DNA of 64,000 nt from Eutrigla gurnardus. Taxonomy: Eukaryota > Chordata > Actinopteri > Perciformes > Triglidae. The stretch spans positions 14,020,297 to 14,084,296 of the forward strand of contig OY741280.1 of the NCBI GenBank assembly GCA_963514095.1, in the 5' to 3' direction. Below the pieces are notes generated by a model. That model had not been told where the DNA came from. It saw nothing but the letters and a program-made list of their open reading frames with translations, and searched no databases. Shown piece by piece: positions 28,875 to 41,800 of the stretch. Within the stretch, counting starts at the first letter, position 1. The number at the start of each line of letters is the position of its first letter. The translations under genes were made by a program, and so were the position numbers.

Positions 28875-28916
28875 GATAGATATAGATATCTATAGATATA
28901 GATAGATAGCTAGATA
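28875..28916. repeat. GATA-type tract with an internal palindrome
   Basis: GATA/TATA-like units containing the perfect 14-base palindrome TATAGATATCTATA at 28881-28894. Confidence 0.8.
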
Positions 28917-29204
28917 CCGATAAATATATAAATAGCTCTAGTCTGTACTTTTGTGTCACGTACCTAAAAACTTACAGTACATAATAATCCTTAAGTACCT
29001 TAGATATTCATCAAAACAAACAAAAGACCCACTTACTCTGCAGATATTGAAAAAAATGAGCTGAAAGAGGCTTTGATCAAGAATAAAGGCATATCACATA
29101 ACTGTATGTGTGCATATTTCTAAAAATTATGAATATATAATCTGATTTGAGGCTTGTTTTAAAAGGTGCTAAATACAGAATTCAAAGGATTTCTATCGTC
29201 TCTG

Positions 29205-29480
29205 CACGTCTCTCAACATGGCGATGGCTGAGCCAGCTTTGCGCAGCTAACAGTGCAAACAATAGCAACGATGGTGACAGCACTAGCAGTTTTTACCTGA
29301 GGGAGGACCGGAGGGTGAGCGCTACGCTTCCATGACAACGCCATCGTTTGGGACCATGTTATGAGCTGTAACCACGAGATGAGAGCAGGGTGGAGTTGTG
29401 GCCACAAGTTAGCCAGTGGGGCAAACACCCTCAGAGCTGGTGAGCATTGTGCTAGCCACTGGGGCTCGCACACTGCTCAT
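29205..29480. mobile_element. possible dispersed repeat, GCTAAC-rich
   Basis: It contains GCGCAGCTAACAGTGCAAAC, then GAGGGAGGACCGGAGGGTGA and TGGTGAGCATTGTGCTAGCC. This GCTAAC/GCTAGC-rich sequence resembles interspersed repeats of fish. Its composition differs from the AT-rich flanks. Open frames here match no protein I know. Confidence 0.3.
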
Positions 29481-30014
29481 ATGCATGAACTTGCACTAAA
29501 AGCATGCATGGCCAGCCCGACTGTGTAAACAATGCACAGATAAACTCAGATTACAATACACACAGAGGGAAAGTGACTTCTGACACATTAGATTCAACAC
29601 AATTTAAACCTTAGACATTCATCAACACTCACCAATACAAACATCTAGACATTCCCTGTGAACCACTGTTGGCAAACATAACAGCACTGAGACTAATACA
29701 TCCATTAAATCTTGTTGTTGCAATTTGTGTGGTATTTGCTTATAAAAAATTTGCATACAGGAACAACTCAAATTCTGTAAATATAACCTAAAGATATTCA
29801 AACATTTAATACTCAGAATGCAAATACACTTGGTGCCACAATTCTGAGACTTTACAATTGTAATTTTTTTTAAACTATTCAAACAAATATGCCCAAATGA
29901 AAGTGAAAAGGTCATTCTCACATCAGGATCTTCTATTGGACTTGACAAAACAGCACCACAGTGTCATCCAAGATTTCCACTTTGCTTGCACAAAGTCAAC
30001 TGCAGGCAATGTGT

Positions 30015-30157
<143 letters not shown>

Positions 30158-31084
30158 CCTGTGGTTACACGATGACATGCATCATCTTTGTTGAAACATA
30201 GCTTTCAGTGCAGACTCTCACAACCTTGAAGTCTGGATTCCCTGTGGACGCAGCAACACTCAAACAAGCTCAACAGCCATTTGCAAACAAATCCAAGCCT
30301 CGACGTTGTATCCACAACATCTTGCCTTAATAGTTGCATTGTTTTATCCATAAAAGTGGCACAAAGTGAATTGCTTTGAACATCACTGATTATTCTATAT
30401 GTGATTTTCAAAAACATTGCTATCTAATTAGATAGAGTGTCAAAAAATGTGTATTTTGCAAGACATTTTCAAGTCGATTCATTATTGGTGCTCTTTGAGG
30501 TCATTGGGAAACAGTGATGCATCATACAGTTTATAGGGCGGACATATCTTTGGCATTCCTGCACTGCAATTTCGTGTTATTTATCCGCGGACATATTCTG
30601 CACGCTGATACTCCTGAAAACCGTTAAAATATTCATTTTATATCTATAGTGTTGTGATATTGATTTCAACCAAAACCCAGAGCCAAAGTTGCTACTGACC
30701 TGCAGTAGACTTAGACTGACCCTGATAACGACTGCGTTGGGATGGAGTGAACACAGAGTTAATGACTTAAGTCAACTTTATGGCCTGAATATGGGATTGC
30801 TTGGTGAAAATAGAAAACTTTGATTCAGGGATGACCACAGATTGATGATGTGAGAGTAAAACAACAAGAAAGATGGTGAAAAGAGTAAAACACAGGAAGC
30901 ATCCTGCACAGTCAGCTATAGAGGAAAAGAAGTTCATTCAATAATGTGCAGAGAGGAGGAAGAGGAGTGGAGCGTCTTCATAGCATTATGATTTTTGTTC
31001 AATTGAAGTGGCAAATAAGTCAAAAGTCTATAATGCAGAGAGAGCTGAACAGTCAGATAACATATTGCAAGACAGCAGCCATTA

Positions 31085-31690
31085 GCCAGAGAGCTGCAAA
31101 AGCACATCGGGGGAAAACTCAAAGAGATAGAGAGGCAGCAAAGAGAGACAGGGGGAAGAGAGAGCGAGGGTTGGTTGGAGGGAAAGATGTGAAAGGAGCG
31201 AGGGAGTGCAGAGTGGAGTGTGGAGACTGATTGCCGTTGATCTTCACAATAAGCAGGGCCGACAAGCGGCGAGCGCGCCTCTGCTCCGACACTAATTGCC
31301 CGTGAAAGGTGACCTGCGGTGAGGCGGAGGCGCTCAGCTCCGATCGTCCTCGCCGCGCGACGTCTGCCCTGATCGCACGCGACACCAGACAGCCGAGCCG
31401 TCACACCGGCCACCAGCCCCACCAGCTCAACAGCCGGAACCCATCCAGAGAGAGAGAGAGACGGGCAGAGGGGCAGGAAAGAGACCGAGAGTGAGGGGGA
31501 TGGAGGATAGGGACTGGGGGGGATTGGAAGAGTGAGGGGGGGGATAGAAGCAGGGCAGGAGACAGGAAGAATAGACCAAGATGGAGAGCTAAAAAGAGCC
31601 GGAGCCGGCTGTAAAGGAGAGTAAGAGGATCAGACAAGGGGAAACACGAGCGAGAAAGAGAGACAGAGAAAAGACACAGAAAATGCTTTG
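31085..31690. repeat. purine-rich tracts flanking a CpG-rich core
   Basis: On the plus strand, 31085-31215 and 31441-31690 are strongly AG-rich (AGAGAGA, GGGGGGGATAG). The stretch between them, 31255-31440, is GC- and CpG-rich. Confidence 0.75.
31255..31440. promoter_or_regulatory. small CpG-rich island in the gene desert
   Basis: By hand I count roughly 23 CpG in about 185 bases, including GGCGAGCGCGCC and CCTCGCCGCGCGACG, against sparse CpG in the flanks. This is what an unmethylated promoter or regulatory element would look like. No TATA box, conserved exon or recognisable gene starts on either strand, so its role is unknown. Confidence 0.45.
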
Positions 31691-33254
31691 TTTGTGGAGG
31701 ATGGAATGAGAATGTGAATGAAGACGACGAAGAGTAAAAATGACTGCACTCTACTGTAGCGCTGTTGCAACACAATAATTTGGTATATTTCAAAGAAAGA
31801 GATGTCGTTCCTGTGTGCGTCTTTGTGATGGAAGAGAAAAAAAGAGGGAGTGAGAGCGAGTAATAAGGAACAATCCCAGATTTTCACCACAAGGGTGGTT
31901 AATTGCATAATCTATTCTTATCTTTTATTATACAAAATAACCAATGTGACACAGTTTTCTAAGGAAGAAAAACATCTTTGAAAGTAAAATATTTAAAGTA
32001 GAATTTCAATAGTACCTTGCTAAAGTAAAGTACCTTGCTGTAAAATGTCAGATTCATTTTCTCTTTCCACATAACAAACAGCCCCAAACCCAAAGATATT
32101 CAATTTAGAATGCTATAAACATTTTTTTTTAAATGCAAGAAAATGGTTTCCGCTTCATAAGGATCATTGTCAGTAAACAAGAACCATAGACAGTTCTGCA
32201 TTTCCTTATTAGCAGATGAGATACAGCCGCAACATTATAAAATCCTAAAGGCTCTAATTAGATCTTCACTTATTTGATTTGAAACAACAGAGACAATACA
32301 TATGAAGTGTTCAAGGCATGGTATAGGCTGGAAAAGATTGCAATAAACAAAGGATGGACAAAAGGGTGAAAAACACCAAACAACCACACTCAAGCAAGAA
32401 AAAGGAAAGGTAGACTGAATCAATGAAAAGGATACTGAAAGGGGAAAAGGATGAACTTCAAATGGGCTCATGATTTCTGAGGCACTGGAGGGTAAAAGCA
32501 GCAGTCAGGGTGGCGACAGGGCTGCAGTCGTCCCAACAGTCACGAGAGGTTAGGGAGGTGTGAAAAAAAAACATAATGGTTCCAGATGATCAGATGAAGG
32601 GAGGTTGGTGCCCTGGGATACTGCGAGAATAAAAAGAATAATCCAAGAATAACCATGGCCTGCTTTAACTGAATTCATGTTCACGTAATAATCCTCGCCG
32701 TAACCTCAAAATGACAGGGAATATAAGTTTACTTGTAACTTAATTGTGCAATTCCTTTGAAAAGCACTTTTCCTGTGCTCACTGAAGCATAGAGAACACG
32801 TAATAAATGTGTTGTACTGTAATGACTTCCCTTAACATTTATCAACTAGTTGAAACTTCCAGAAGCATCTTTATTATTGATTTCCCCCTGCTTTTCCCTG
32901 GTTTTAAGAGGTTATGAGGGGATAAAGAAGAGAGACAAGCCTGGATCTTTTTACACAGTGGAGCCAGACAGTTGGAGCCCAGTGTGGGGGAAGGAGCGTG
33001 GGCAGGCTACAGACCATTTTCCCAGCACAGATACGGATATATTGGAACGCAGTGGCCATTAATAACAACTCAGTTGTCATCTGCACAGTCATTGACCCCC
33101 AGACCGGTCAATATGTGTGGAGATAGTGAGAAAAAGAGTGTGTCCTCATATGTGTGTGTGTGTACAATGGCATGAGCTCAATCTGCTGCAGCTTAATAGC
33201 ATGTAAAAATATGAGGCAATGCATATAAAATGTTTAAATGTGGAACTACATATT

Positions 33255-33553
33255 GATAATACTTTAGATTAGGGAACACATATTAACCATGAATTAGTTT
33301 CTTATTAGCTTATTCTTATTAAGTGGTTTACAACAACTCCCTAACTCACTATCAATAAGCAGTGATTAGGAAATTATTGATGGACAACTCTCACAGTAGT
33401 TAATGGCCTAGTAGTTGCAGAATATGATCATGCAGAATAAGGCATTAGTTAGTGATTTATAATGGCTTAAAAACAGCCAATATGCTACTAATATGCATGC
33501 TAATAAGAAACTAGTTCATGGTTAATATGTGTTCCCTAATCTAAGGTGTTACC
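33255..33553. mobile_element. MITE-like element with long terminal inverted repeats
   Basis: The left end TTAGATTAGGGAACACATAT is repeated in reverse complement at the right end. The inverted arms run about 46 bases (33264 inward and 33544 inward) with one mismatch, plus partly matching outer bases. ATATT flanks both sides (33250-33254 and 33554-33558) as a possible target duplication. The interior of about 200 bases has no open frame, so the element is non-autonomous. A related repeat ending in CTAAAGTGTTACC is familiar from fish genomes. The transposase family is not determined. Confidence 0.75.
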
Positions 33554-34029
33554 ATATTTTTTTATTGTGGCTATATACAGTACATTATGAATGCCTGTGT
33601 GTGTAACACAGGATTAATTCAGTTTGTGGTTAGCGCCACCCTTTGGTGGATCATAGTATTGTATATGGGCAACACTTGAATGTGTGTTTCATGTTAATTA
33701 ACCTTCTTGCAGAAGGGCTTCTTGAATTATATATTCATCTTAAGCATGGTATACGTGTTGGTGAAAACATGCCTTGATTCATATAATCACTTGTGGCATT
33801 AGGTCAGCTCTCTTTTCTCTGCTTTAAGCATCTACAACAAAAGGAATTCCTTACTGTTGAGTTAAAATGAAATACTGATATTATGTTGAGGGAATTAACT
33901 CAATTTCTCAAGATAAGCAAAGATGAATGCAGTATTTGGAAAAGACATAGGAAACCTTAAAAAAAATCATATGTATAGCCTCTATCAGGCAAAATATTAG
34001 CAGTTAGTAAAACTACCATTTAAAAAATG

Positions 34030-34192
34030 TGTATTTCTCGCTGCCTTTTTATAGGATCTTTCATCCTATTTTATGAACGTATATTTTCCTCGTCTTTTAC
34101 TTCTGGTGTGTGTTGTTTTTAACGCCACACTGTAAAGCACTTTGAGCTTCTTTCTATGAAACAGTCCTGTGCAAATAATAATTATTACTTAG
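34030..34192 (+). mobile_element. possible LINE or SINE 3' tail relic
   Basis: CTGTAAAGCACTTTGAGC followed by a TATGAAA box and ending CAAATAATAATTATTACTTA resembles the 3' tails of fish LINE elements and LINE-tailed SINEs (usually GTAAAGCACTTTG then GCTATATAAATAAA). The upstream sequence is too diverged to place in a family. Confidence 0.4.
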
Positions 34193-35948
34193 GCTGTAAG
34201 ACTGACAATCGTCATGGATCATTAGCTGAGTGAACAATGTGAAGTGACCAAAATAACAGCAGGGAAAAAACACGTTATCCCAGTTATCCTTTCAATTCAA
34301 TAAATGTGTCTTTTGTATAACAGCAATCATCATATTTCATGCTGTCACATTCAGTGTAATTGCTCACCTTGGAAACATGCTTCCCTGCAACTCTCTGCTG
34401 TCCTACTGAGCGAAGCACAGAAAAGACAGACACACACCAATTAAAGTGTGCTAGTTTTAGTTACCTGCACTAGGAGCACCTGACAAGTTAATTCTTTGCA
34501 ATCATGTCATTTCTCAAACAACTGACATTAAAAGGCCCGGGTGTGTATATTCCTGTGAGCGAACATGACAAACCACGCTCAGGTGAACACCGTGAAGTTT
34601 CAACAAGGTGCTCAAAATGATGTTCGGTTATTGTCTGTTAAAGACAGGAAATTACTGTAAACCTGCAAGCTGGTCTCCAGCTCGCTGTGTGGTGTCAGTG
34701 CATAAGAGGGTTTGATTTCTCCTTGCGCCAGGAAGCTTTATTCCCAACATTAAACTATGACAGGATGATAAATTAGATGATCAAACATTAACAGTTGGCA
34801 TCCAGTTGCTCTGTAATGTTAACAAAATGCTCCCAAGGTTACAAGCGACTTCAAGTGGTGACCATTAGTGGGAAAAGCCAAAGACGTTTTTGTTGTACTA
34901 CTAAACGAAACACTGCCTTGATACTGTTCATTCGCTACTACACTCTTAAAAGATATTTCAGGAAAAAAAATAAAACAATTCTGTAAAAGTTGAACACAAA
35001 AAAGTTATTTAATTTTCACACTGTGCACAAGAATTCTTTGAAATTTCAAATACTTTTATATTCCATTTTCATCCGGATATCTATCATTTTAGGTCTGAAC
35101 TTTTCATACAGTTGTATATATTATGATACCCTGACATTGCTTTTACATATATTCTAAATCTTTGAAATGTGTGTTTACGTGTAGGCTCTTTTTAAAAATG
35201 CATCGGTGTCTAGACATGGGGTGAGAATATTTGAAAATATTTTCCTTCTTTAAATTAAGCATTTCAAAACAAAATAGTAAATGAGTACATGGGTAAATGA
35301 ACCGATGACTTAGACTTTAAAATGTGTTTACTTCCTTCTTGTGAACATCTATCTGCAGCTTCGATGGAGCGTTTTTTAACCTGGGTGCTGCAGTCAAGAA
35401 ACGATTTTCCGGCAGGAGATGATAATCAAGGTTCCAAAGTTCTTCAGTTTGGCTCCATATCCACAAGCCATCCAAGTGACTTTCTAATTAAGAAGTTACC
35501 ATTCAGGCACTTTCGGTTCTTTTTTAAGCAGTTAACAAAGTTCTCCAACTTCCCCCAGTCCTGTACACTTTGTAGTGCTGCAGCACCAACTCTCAAAGTC
35601 AAGGAGCTTTGCTAGTTTTTCCCCTGGAGACCATCCCCAAGATTTCCCTTTGCACATTTCCGCAAGACTACTGAGAGTGGCGAGTGATAACGCGGTTTAA
35701 GATGCTAACACCTCGCCATTAACATGTGGCCAGTCCTAGCGCCCTCTCATCAGCGCCCCGAGGGTTTCTTCCTCTGAAATGCTCTTTAAGCAGCTCCCTG
35801 ACAGGCGAGCGTTTGGCTTTCTAGTTAATTAAAGGGAAAAACATGGCCTTAACTGGTGCATGGTCGCGCCCAGCCTGCATAATGGGACGTAATTAACTTC
35901 CCCTCATCGTTACTTCACTTCAAAGGGTCGGTTTTGAGTCAGCCATGC

Positions 35949-35974
35949 AGACACACACACACACACACAGAGAG

Positions 35975-36011
<37 letters not shown>

Positions 36012-36030
36012 CACACACACACATATATAT
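35949..36030. repeat. interrupted CA/GA/TA microsatellite
   Basis: CA runs broken by AGAGAGACACG and AGACACG, ending in a short TA run. A second CA array follows at 36186-36228. Confidence 0.9.
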
Positions 36031-36182
36031 AAGATGTGTATTTATTACTGTGCACAGATAAAGCCCACAGAAAAGATCCCTATAGCTCTCCTCTGGGAGT
36101 TGCATACAGGAGCCTGAACTGTCGGGTAGATCCTGGAAAAAACTTGTTTCTGCTATCTTGTGAGTGAATGTTGATAACATGA

Positions 36183-36185
<3 letters not shown>

Positions 36186-36228
<43 letters not shown>
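36186..36228. repeat. (CA)n microsatellite
   Basis: Perfect CA run of about 21 units, 150 bases after another CA array. Confidence 0.95.
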
Positions 36229-36230
<2 letters not shown>

Positions 36231-36635
36231 TCTACAATATCTACAGGTTCAATGAATAAATCTTATATTATGGTATTTTTTGGTATAACAATGTGAAATA
36301 ATTAAATATAATGACAAATTAACCACTTTCGGTGGTTATACATGGGCCTTATAACTGTTTCCATCTCTTACACTTCAACTGTTATCTCAACCGTTTTAAA
36401 ACTTTACTCTTCAGCTGATGATTCCACTGCGTTCATCTCATTGTTTAAGTGAGCGTTCATCTGCTTTCAGTGATTTCACTTCAACTGACTCCGCCAGCTC
36501 AATTACTCAATTTAAAAATGAATCAACAATTTAAATTTATGTCAGTGCTCGAACGGCAAATTAATCTTCAACTCAGCACTTTCGCTTCAAGCGATCGCTG
36601 CACGCTTACACTTAAATAAACACTTCAGGAGCACC

Positions 36636-36795
36636 TTGGGAGCCGAATGGTTCCAGCCACATAACCACACCGTCCACGGTTCAGTGCCATATATACGGGA
36701 CCTTTGTTGCATGTCATACTTCTCTCTCACAATGTTCAGTCTTCCTCTCCACTTTCCTCTGTCCAGTTCAAATTGAGAAATGGCAAAAACAATCT
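36636..36795 (+). mobile_element. tRNA-derived SINE, decayed copy
   Basis: It contains a degenerate B-box-like CACGGTTCAGTGCC followed by CCTTTGTTGCATGTCAT, a C/T-rich body (TTCCTCTCCACTTTCCTCTG) and an A-rich end (GGCAAAAAC). This is the layout of the same SINE group as the copy at 19080. It sits inside a block of degenerate TTCAACT/TTCAGCT repeats (about 36370-36890). No clear target duplication is visible. Confidence 0.6.
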
Positions 36796-38342
36796 TTTAA
36801 TAAAAAACGTCCAACTTTAACCAGAGCTTCTATTTTCACCGCTATTTCAGCTTCTTTAATTAATTGTATTACGACTACAACTTCTTCCAGTATTCCAAGA
36901 ATATTTAGCATTTTAATTCTATAATCTTTTTTCAATTGTTTGTCCTTTTTTAACCTCTTTCACACAGCAGCACCAATCACAGATATATTACAAATAAACA
37001 CACAGTACACTCGAGCACACACACTAGCACCCCACAGCTTCTTCCCCGCTGCAGTCCAACACTATGTCGAGAAAAAAATCTGAATGCTGACATCTGCCAC
37101 ATGCATTTGGCCGCCAACATCGAGGTGAGTCCAATGTTTCGGAGAGACGTTTTTTTTTCTTTTCTCCCCCTCCTCGACCAAACCAAGTTACCGTGAATTT
37201 TCCAGCTGTGAGTGAACAAGCGAGCGACAAGGCTCAGCCAAATCGGACTGATGGCTGGGCTCTGTTTGCCTTTTGCTGTTATTTATTCATGTGTTTATTC
37301 TTCCTGTCGTTATTCCCTCTGATCCAGCGTCCCTCCATCCTTTCCTGCCCCTCCCCCAACCACTGTCTCGTTACATCAGGTGTGATACGTGCACAACCAA
37401 ACCCCTGTTTGCAGTTGTTTGTCCCTAATAGTGTCTGATATGAAAGAATTGGCAAATGTTTTTTTACAGCTGAATAAATCATTAAATGGGGCTCTTATTT
37501 TCAGATAAACGTAACAAAGCTTTATATAAAACCTAAAAAATATTTGGTATCCATAAAAATGCTGCTTAAGTGTAGAATTGCATGTATTGACATTATAAAA
37601 GAATAGCTTTGTTTTTGCATGTGTCATCCCGTCATCGAAACGTTTGACTAATTTCCACCCTGACTCGACCCAAGTTTATATTGTTTGGTCTGTGTCCAGT
37701 AGGTCTGACTAGCAGAGGGTGAAATCTGCTTGGTGGCTGCGGGTGGCGATGATGGTGCCTTGAACAGGGTCAGCGGTGGTCGGAATAGTTAGAGGCAGCG
37801 ACGGGTTCACTGCGAGCACTTATGACAACACAGAATGGACTTCGCTGGTCACAAGGGGTTGACACCCCTCTTACACTTTGTATTATCTTGTGTAAACTCA
37901 GTGAACCACGCAAACACACGCACAGACATACAGTCCCCCACATCCACCCCCACCTCATGGTGAACAGTTGCCATGTCACAGTTGGTTGTCCCCGGATGAG
38001 CTCCACGGTTACCCTGAATTTACATGTGTGCTAATTAGACTGGAAGAAATGATTGGCTGCTCACAACATCGCAGTAAAGAGGGCCCAGATACGCGCAAAA
38101 CACATGCATGGACACATGCTTGCCTGCACACACACATACACATATGGGTGTCCACATACACAAAAGCCCTGGTGGACAGTAATGCATCAGGGCACGCCCC
38201 ATCACACCATGTCAACAGACACACCTCGGCTGAGTTTGGGTTCTGTCACATGTGATTTACTCGCCGTCAGACAACCTCACACCCCTCCCTTCTGAGTGTA
38301 CAAATCTATCTCCCTTCAAGTCCTGCATGTGTATATGTATAC

Positions 38343-38369
38343 GTGTGTGTGTGTGTGTGTGTGTGTGTT
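38343..38369. repeat. (GT)n microsatellite attached to the dispersed module
   Basis: Short GT run that continues directly into the module at 38361-38430. Confidence 0.9.
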
Positions 38370-38430
38370 GCAGTATTTCCTCCATAGTGGGAATCTAAGC
38401 CAATAACATATGCTATGTTGTCGTGTGTAT
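38361..38430 (-). repeat. microsatellite-linked dispersed module, copy 2
   Basis: On the minus strand this reads the same module as 26327-26390 and again leads into a CA tract (GT on the plus strand, 38343-38369). It carries an extra CATATG after ACAACATAG, which makes a small perfect inverted repeat (AACATA-TGC-TATGTT on the plus strand). Confidence 0.8.
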
Positions 38431-39856
38431 TTTCTAGGTTGCGTTTATGATTGCCGAGTCCATTTGTAAGTGATGTGTGCTTTGTGTGCGTGCTTTGTGT
38501 GTGTCAGGGTGGTTAGCACCGAAACCCCCACAGAGCTTCTCCATAATAGTCCTAAATCAGCCTTGTAATAATAACATCTCACCCTGTGTTATTCCTGCTG
38601 CAATCCTATGTGCTCAGGCCCCCCAACGTCTGCCAAATAGCCCCTTTTGATGTCTCCACTGCTGGCAGGACACAGTGAGCTCTTTACCCTCAGCCTCACA
38701 CAGTCGTACAGTGTGAGGACAAAGTGAGACTGAGCATATGGAGAGTGAGCGGCAATGACGTCCTCAAAGCCATACGGTGTATCAAATATAAAAAGCTATT
38801 CCGATTTTCTCTAAAGGGGATTTTCCCTTCGCCAATGTGAACATTTCTTTTTACCTTTTATTTCCCATCATTCGATATTCAATGACATCACCTTTAGTGT
38901 TACATTCATACAGATTTTCCAAAGTTGAGGGGTTTTTTTTGTCTTTTCCCCCTCCTCTGAATGTCATTGAACAGTGTTTTTCAGCTGGTGAGCTGAGACC
39001 CTTAAAAAGTGGGTCACAAGATGTTCTGCCAGAGCCGTACTTAGAAGAATGTTATTCAATGAACCGTCTTCTCATAGACAAGGTCAAATTGGATTACTCA
39101 GCGTAGAACCTCTGTGTTCTTTACTATTAGTTTCACACCAGTGCAGAACACTGTCTGCCTCCAGCTTCAGCTTTATAATCTAAAAACGTTACAAAAGGTC
39201 GGTTGTTCACAAGTCCTCTGTGTGCGCGTGTCAATATGCATGTGTGTGCACGGAACACACACGTGATAACTAAAGCAACTCCATGCACGAATAAAAATAC
39301 TGCTGAGACACCACTACTTCATTCAGTGAGACGAGGAGGAAATACTCCTCCAGCACTGTGTCAAATCTTTGGCCGTCTTCCTTCCTTGCTTTCATTTTGC
39401 CACACACTCCCTTTCTGCCCCCCTTTTACTCATTTTCCTGTCTTTCTTCTACATGGGAAGACGAGCAACACAGCAATTATTCGTGTGCTAGTCTTTTGGA
39501 AAAGAGCAAGTTCCCCACTCAAATTCCTGTTTAATAATTTGATTATTTATGCATGTGTTGAAGCATGGGCGCATTCAAAGTAATTACACATTTTAATGTA
39601 CATTTCATGCATTGCAAATTCCAAACCATCTGTTTATGCGTTATAATAAGTTGTTTATCCAACTATAATTAAAATTTTCTGTTGGGCATCTTCTGCATCG
39701 CTCAGACAGGACTTGGATTATTGGTACTAAATGTTACTGCGAATACAACATTTTCGAGTCTCGTTTCATCAAGCTGTAGTGATTCTCTTCTGAAGCACTG
39801 ATTATTTTAGTGTTATACTCGAATGTTAGAAATTTTAGAGAAGGGGGGGGGCTCTA

Positions 39857-40136
39857 AGGGCTGAAAAGATTAGCCTAGTTGATTAGTCGATGAGGCAAGA
39901 TACAGGAAATTAAAAGGCAAGAATGTTGATAATCAATTATTTTTAAAGTAATTTGTCAAAAATAATTCAGTTCAGTGTTTTATAGCATTGCAAATCATGG
40001 AAATCTTGTTTCAGACAAGTAATCTAAAAAGGTAACTGGACAATTGTGGACAGGAAATCTTCACCTTTTCCCAACGTATAAACTAATCAAAAATAAAGGT
40101 TGGTCAATAATGAAAGTGAATGTTAGTTGCAGCCCT
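39857..40136. mobile_element. hAT-like non-autonomous element (AGGGCTG ends)
   Basis: The element begins AGGGCTGAAAAGATTAG and ends TTAGTTGCAGCCCT, so the two ends form short inverted repeats. The subterminal GATTAGTCGATGAGG and the ending match a very common fish repeat with AGGGCTGCAACTAACGATTA termini. It is 280 bases long, diverged and has no ORF. The expected 8-bp target duplication is not visible. The hAT assignment rests on recollection of the family. Confidence 0.6.
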
Positions 40137-41531
40137 GGGAAAACCAACAAAATAAATTATTTGGAATCCAAACATAAAACACTGAGAAGATAGGCACCAA
40201 GTTGCCAACTGATCAACCAGAGCATCCTGAAAGAATGAACATTAAAAATCTTCACACTGAGAGCGCACAGCTTTGTACACTCAACTTTGCAAATATTTAG
40301 CCACGTTATTGCTCGTAACCATCGTGTTGGGGGAAGCTTGTGGAAACACTGGCTATGTAGTGTTTTTTTGGGGGCCATGCAGAGATGGATACAAACAAAC
40401 AGCAAAGAGATGCGTGTCCGTTTTATCACACAAACACGCATAAATAAAAGAAGAGCTACTAATATCAGAGAGCGCAGTCATACGTAAAATAAAATATTAC
40501 TGCATAGTAATGAGTCTTTCAAACATATCAAGGCTTAGAAGGAACACGAGAGTGTGTGTGTGAAAGCATGCAAAAGAGAACATTAACAATGATACGTTTC
40601 AAATGGAACAAAAACTGTTTTCAATTTTGCCCCCCCTCCCCCCCATACGTTCTGAGGTATCTATCATCCCTCCAGAAGAGAAAAAAAGGAAATCATCCAA
40701 TTTAGCAAAAGAGGGACGAGCGAGAGAAAAATTTGAAGCCCCAATTACAAGTAATTACCACTTTTCGCTCTCAACATGGTGAAATGATTTGATGCCTTTC
40801 AGAGGGTAGTCTGGTTTAGCTCAACACAGACATCTCCTTCTGCCTTGTGTTAGTCTTTGGCGGTGGTTAATACGATCATTTGGTGGAGATAAAAGACGAG
40901 GCGGTTAAAAATGATGGCGCTGGAGCCGGATCTGCCGGCTATAAATCACACAAGGTGGTATTGAGATGAAGCAAAGGTACGTGCCACGACATCCTTTCGC
41001 TGCGACCGAGACTAGAAATGATAAAATAAATACATCTCCGAGGAACCCGCGGGGTGGGGGCGTAGTGTGCAAGGTGTCTGTGTGTGAATGCTTTCGTCGT
41101 GTCGTGTCTGTGTGTGCCTTGTAGCGGACCTTATACTGGAAAGACATCCATCACTGACCCCTTTTGTCCGCTCACACACCAGCTTAGGACTGCAAGTTTG
41201 CAAAATTATACCGTTAAAGACCAAATCCAAATGGTTAAATGTGAGATCTTTTTTCTGCTTGCCTGTGGTTTTCATTTCGTATTTCTGCGGTTAGTAAAAC
41301 ATATCACAGCTACTAATGAGTGCAATCATTTTGTGCAGTGTTGGGCAGAAATAGCCTCTATTAATAGTGTCTTAACGCAGCAATATTTTGTGACATGTTG
41401 ACATCAAACATTACCAACTACATCATACTTGACTGCCATCTCCACACTGCAGAAAAGCAGTTTTCTATGTGGTCATTTGTGATTTGAAGAAAGGAAACTT
41501 CTCGCATATAAACATGAACATCCGTACCAAG

Positions 41532-41800
41532 CGCTGAAACAATTAGGTGATAAACAGGAAATCAATCAACAACAATTTACTTAATCACTAGAGTTCTTTA
41601 TCAAGGAAATATGCCACAAAAGTTATTGGTTGTCTCAAATGCAAGGATTTGCTGTTTTGTCTGCGATCAGACAAAAGACATCAACTCTGGCTCTGTAGAA
41701 TTAAAAGAATGAAAAATAATAACCAATATATTAATGAGCTGAATTATTTTAACAATAATTCATTCATTGTTATTTTGTCTGTAAAATATCAGAAAAAATA
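41532..41800. mobile_element. composite remnant of the same hAT-like family
   Basis: It begins CGCTGAAACAATTAGGTGAT, resembling the family terminus, and continues through AATGCAAGGATTTGCTGTTT and ACAAAAGACATCAACTCTGG, internal sequence I associate with it. From about 41700, TTGTCTGTAAAATATCAGAA reads like the family in the opposite orientation. It may be two fragments placed head to head, or one element with an inverted half. Confidence 0.5.

Larger units (their letters stand above)
34193..39856. other. gene-free stretch
   Basis: Holds CA arrays (35949, 36186), a TTCAACT/TTCAGCT-rich degenerate repeat block (36370-36890) containing a SINE, and the second copy of the CA-linked module (38361). 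The block 35620-35910 is low in simple repeats and may be conserved non-coding DNA. No gene is seen. Confidence 0.55.

Noticed and set aside
30934..31422. 162-codon minus-strand frame over the CpG-rich island
   Set aside because: The frame follows purine/pyrimidine strand bias. The product is Ser/Leu/Pro-rich with no recognisable domain.
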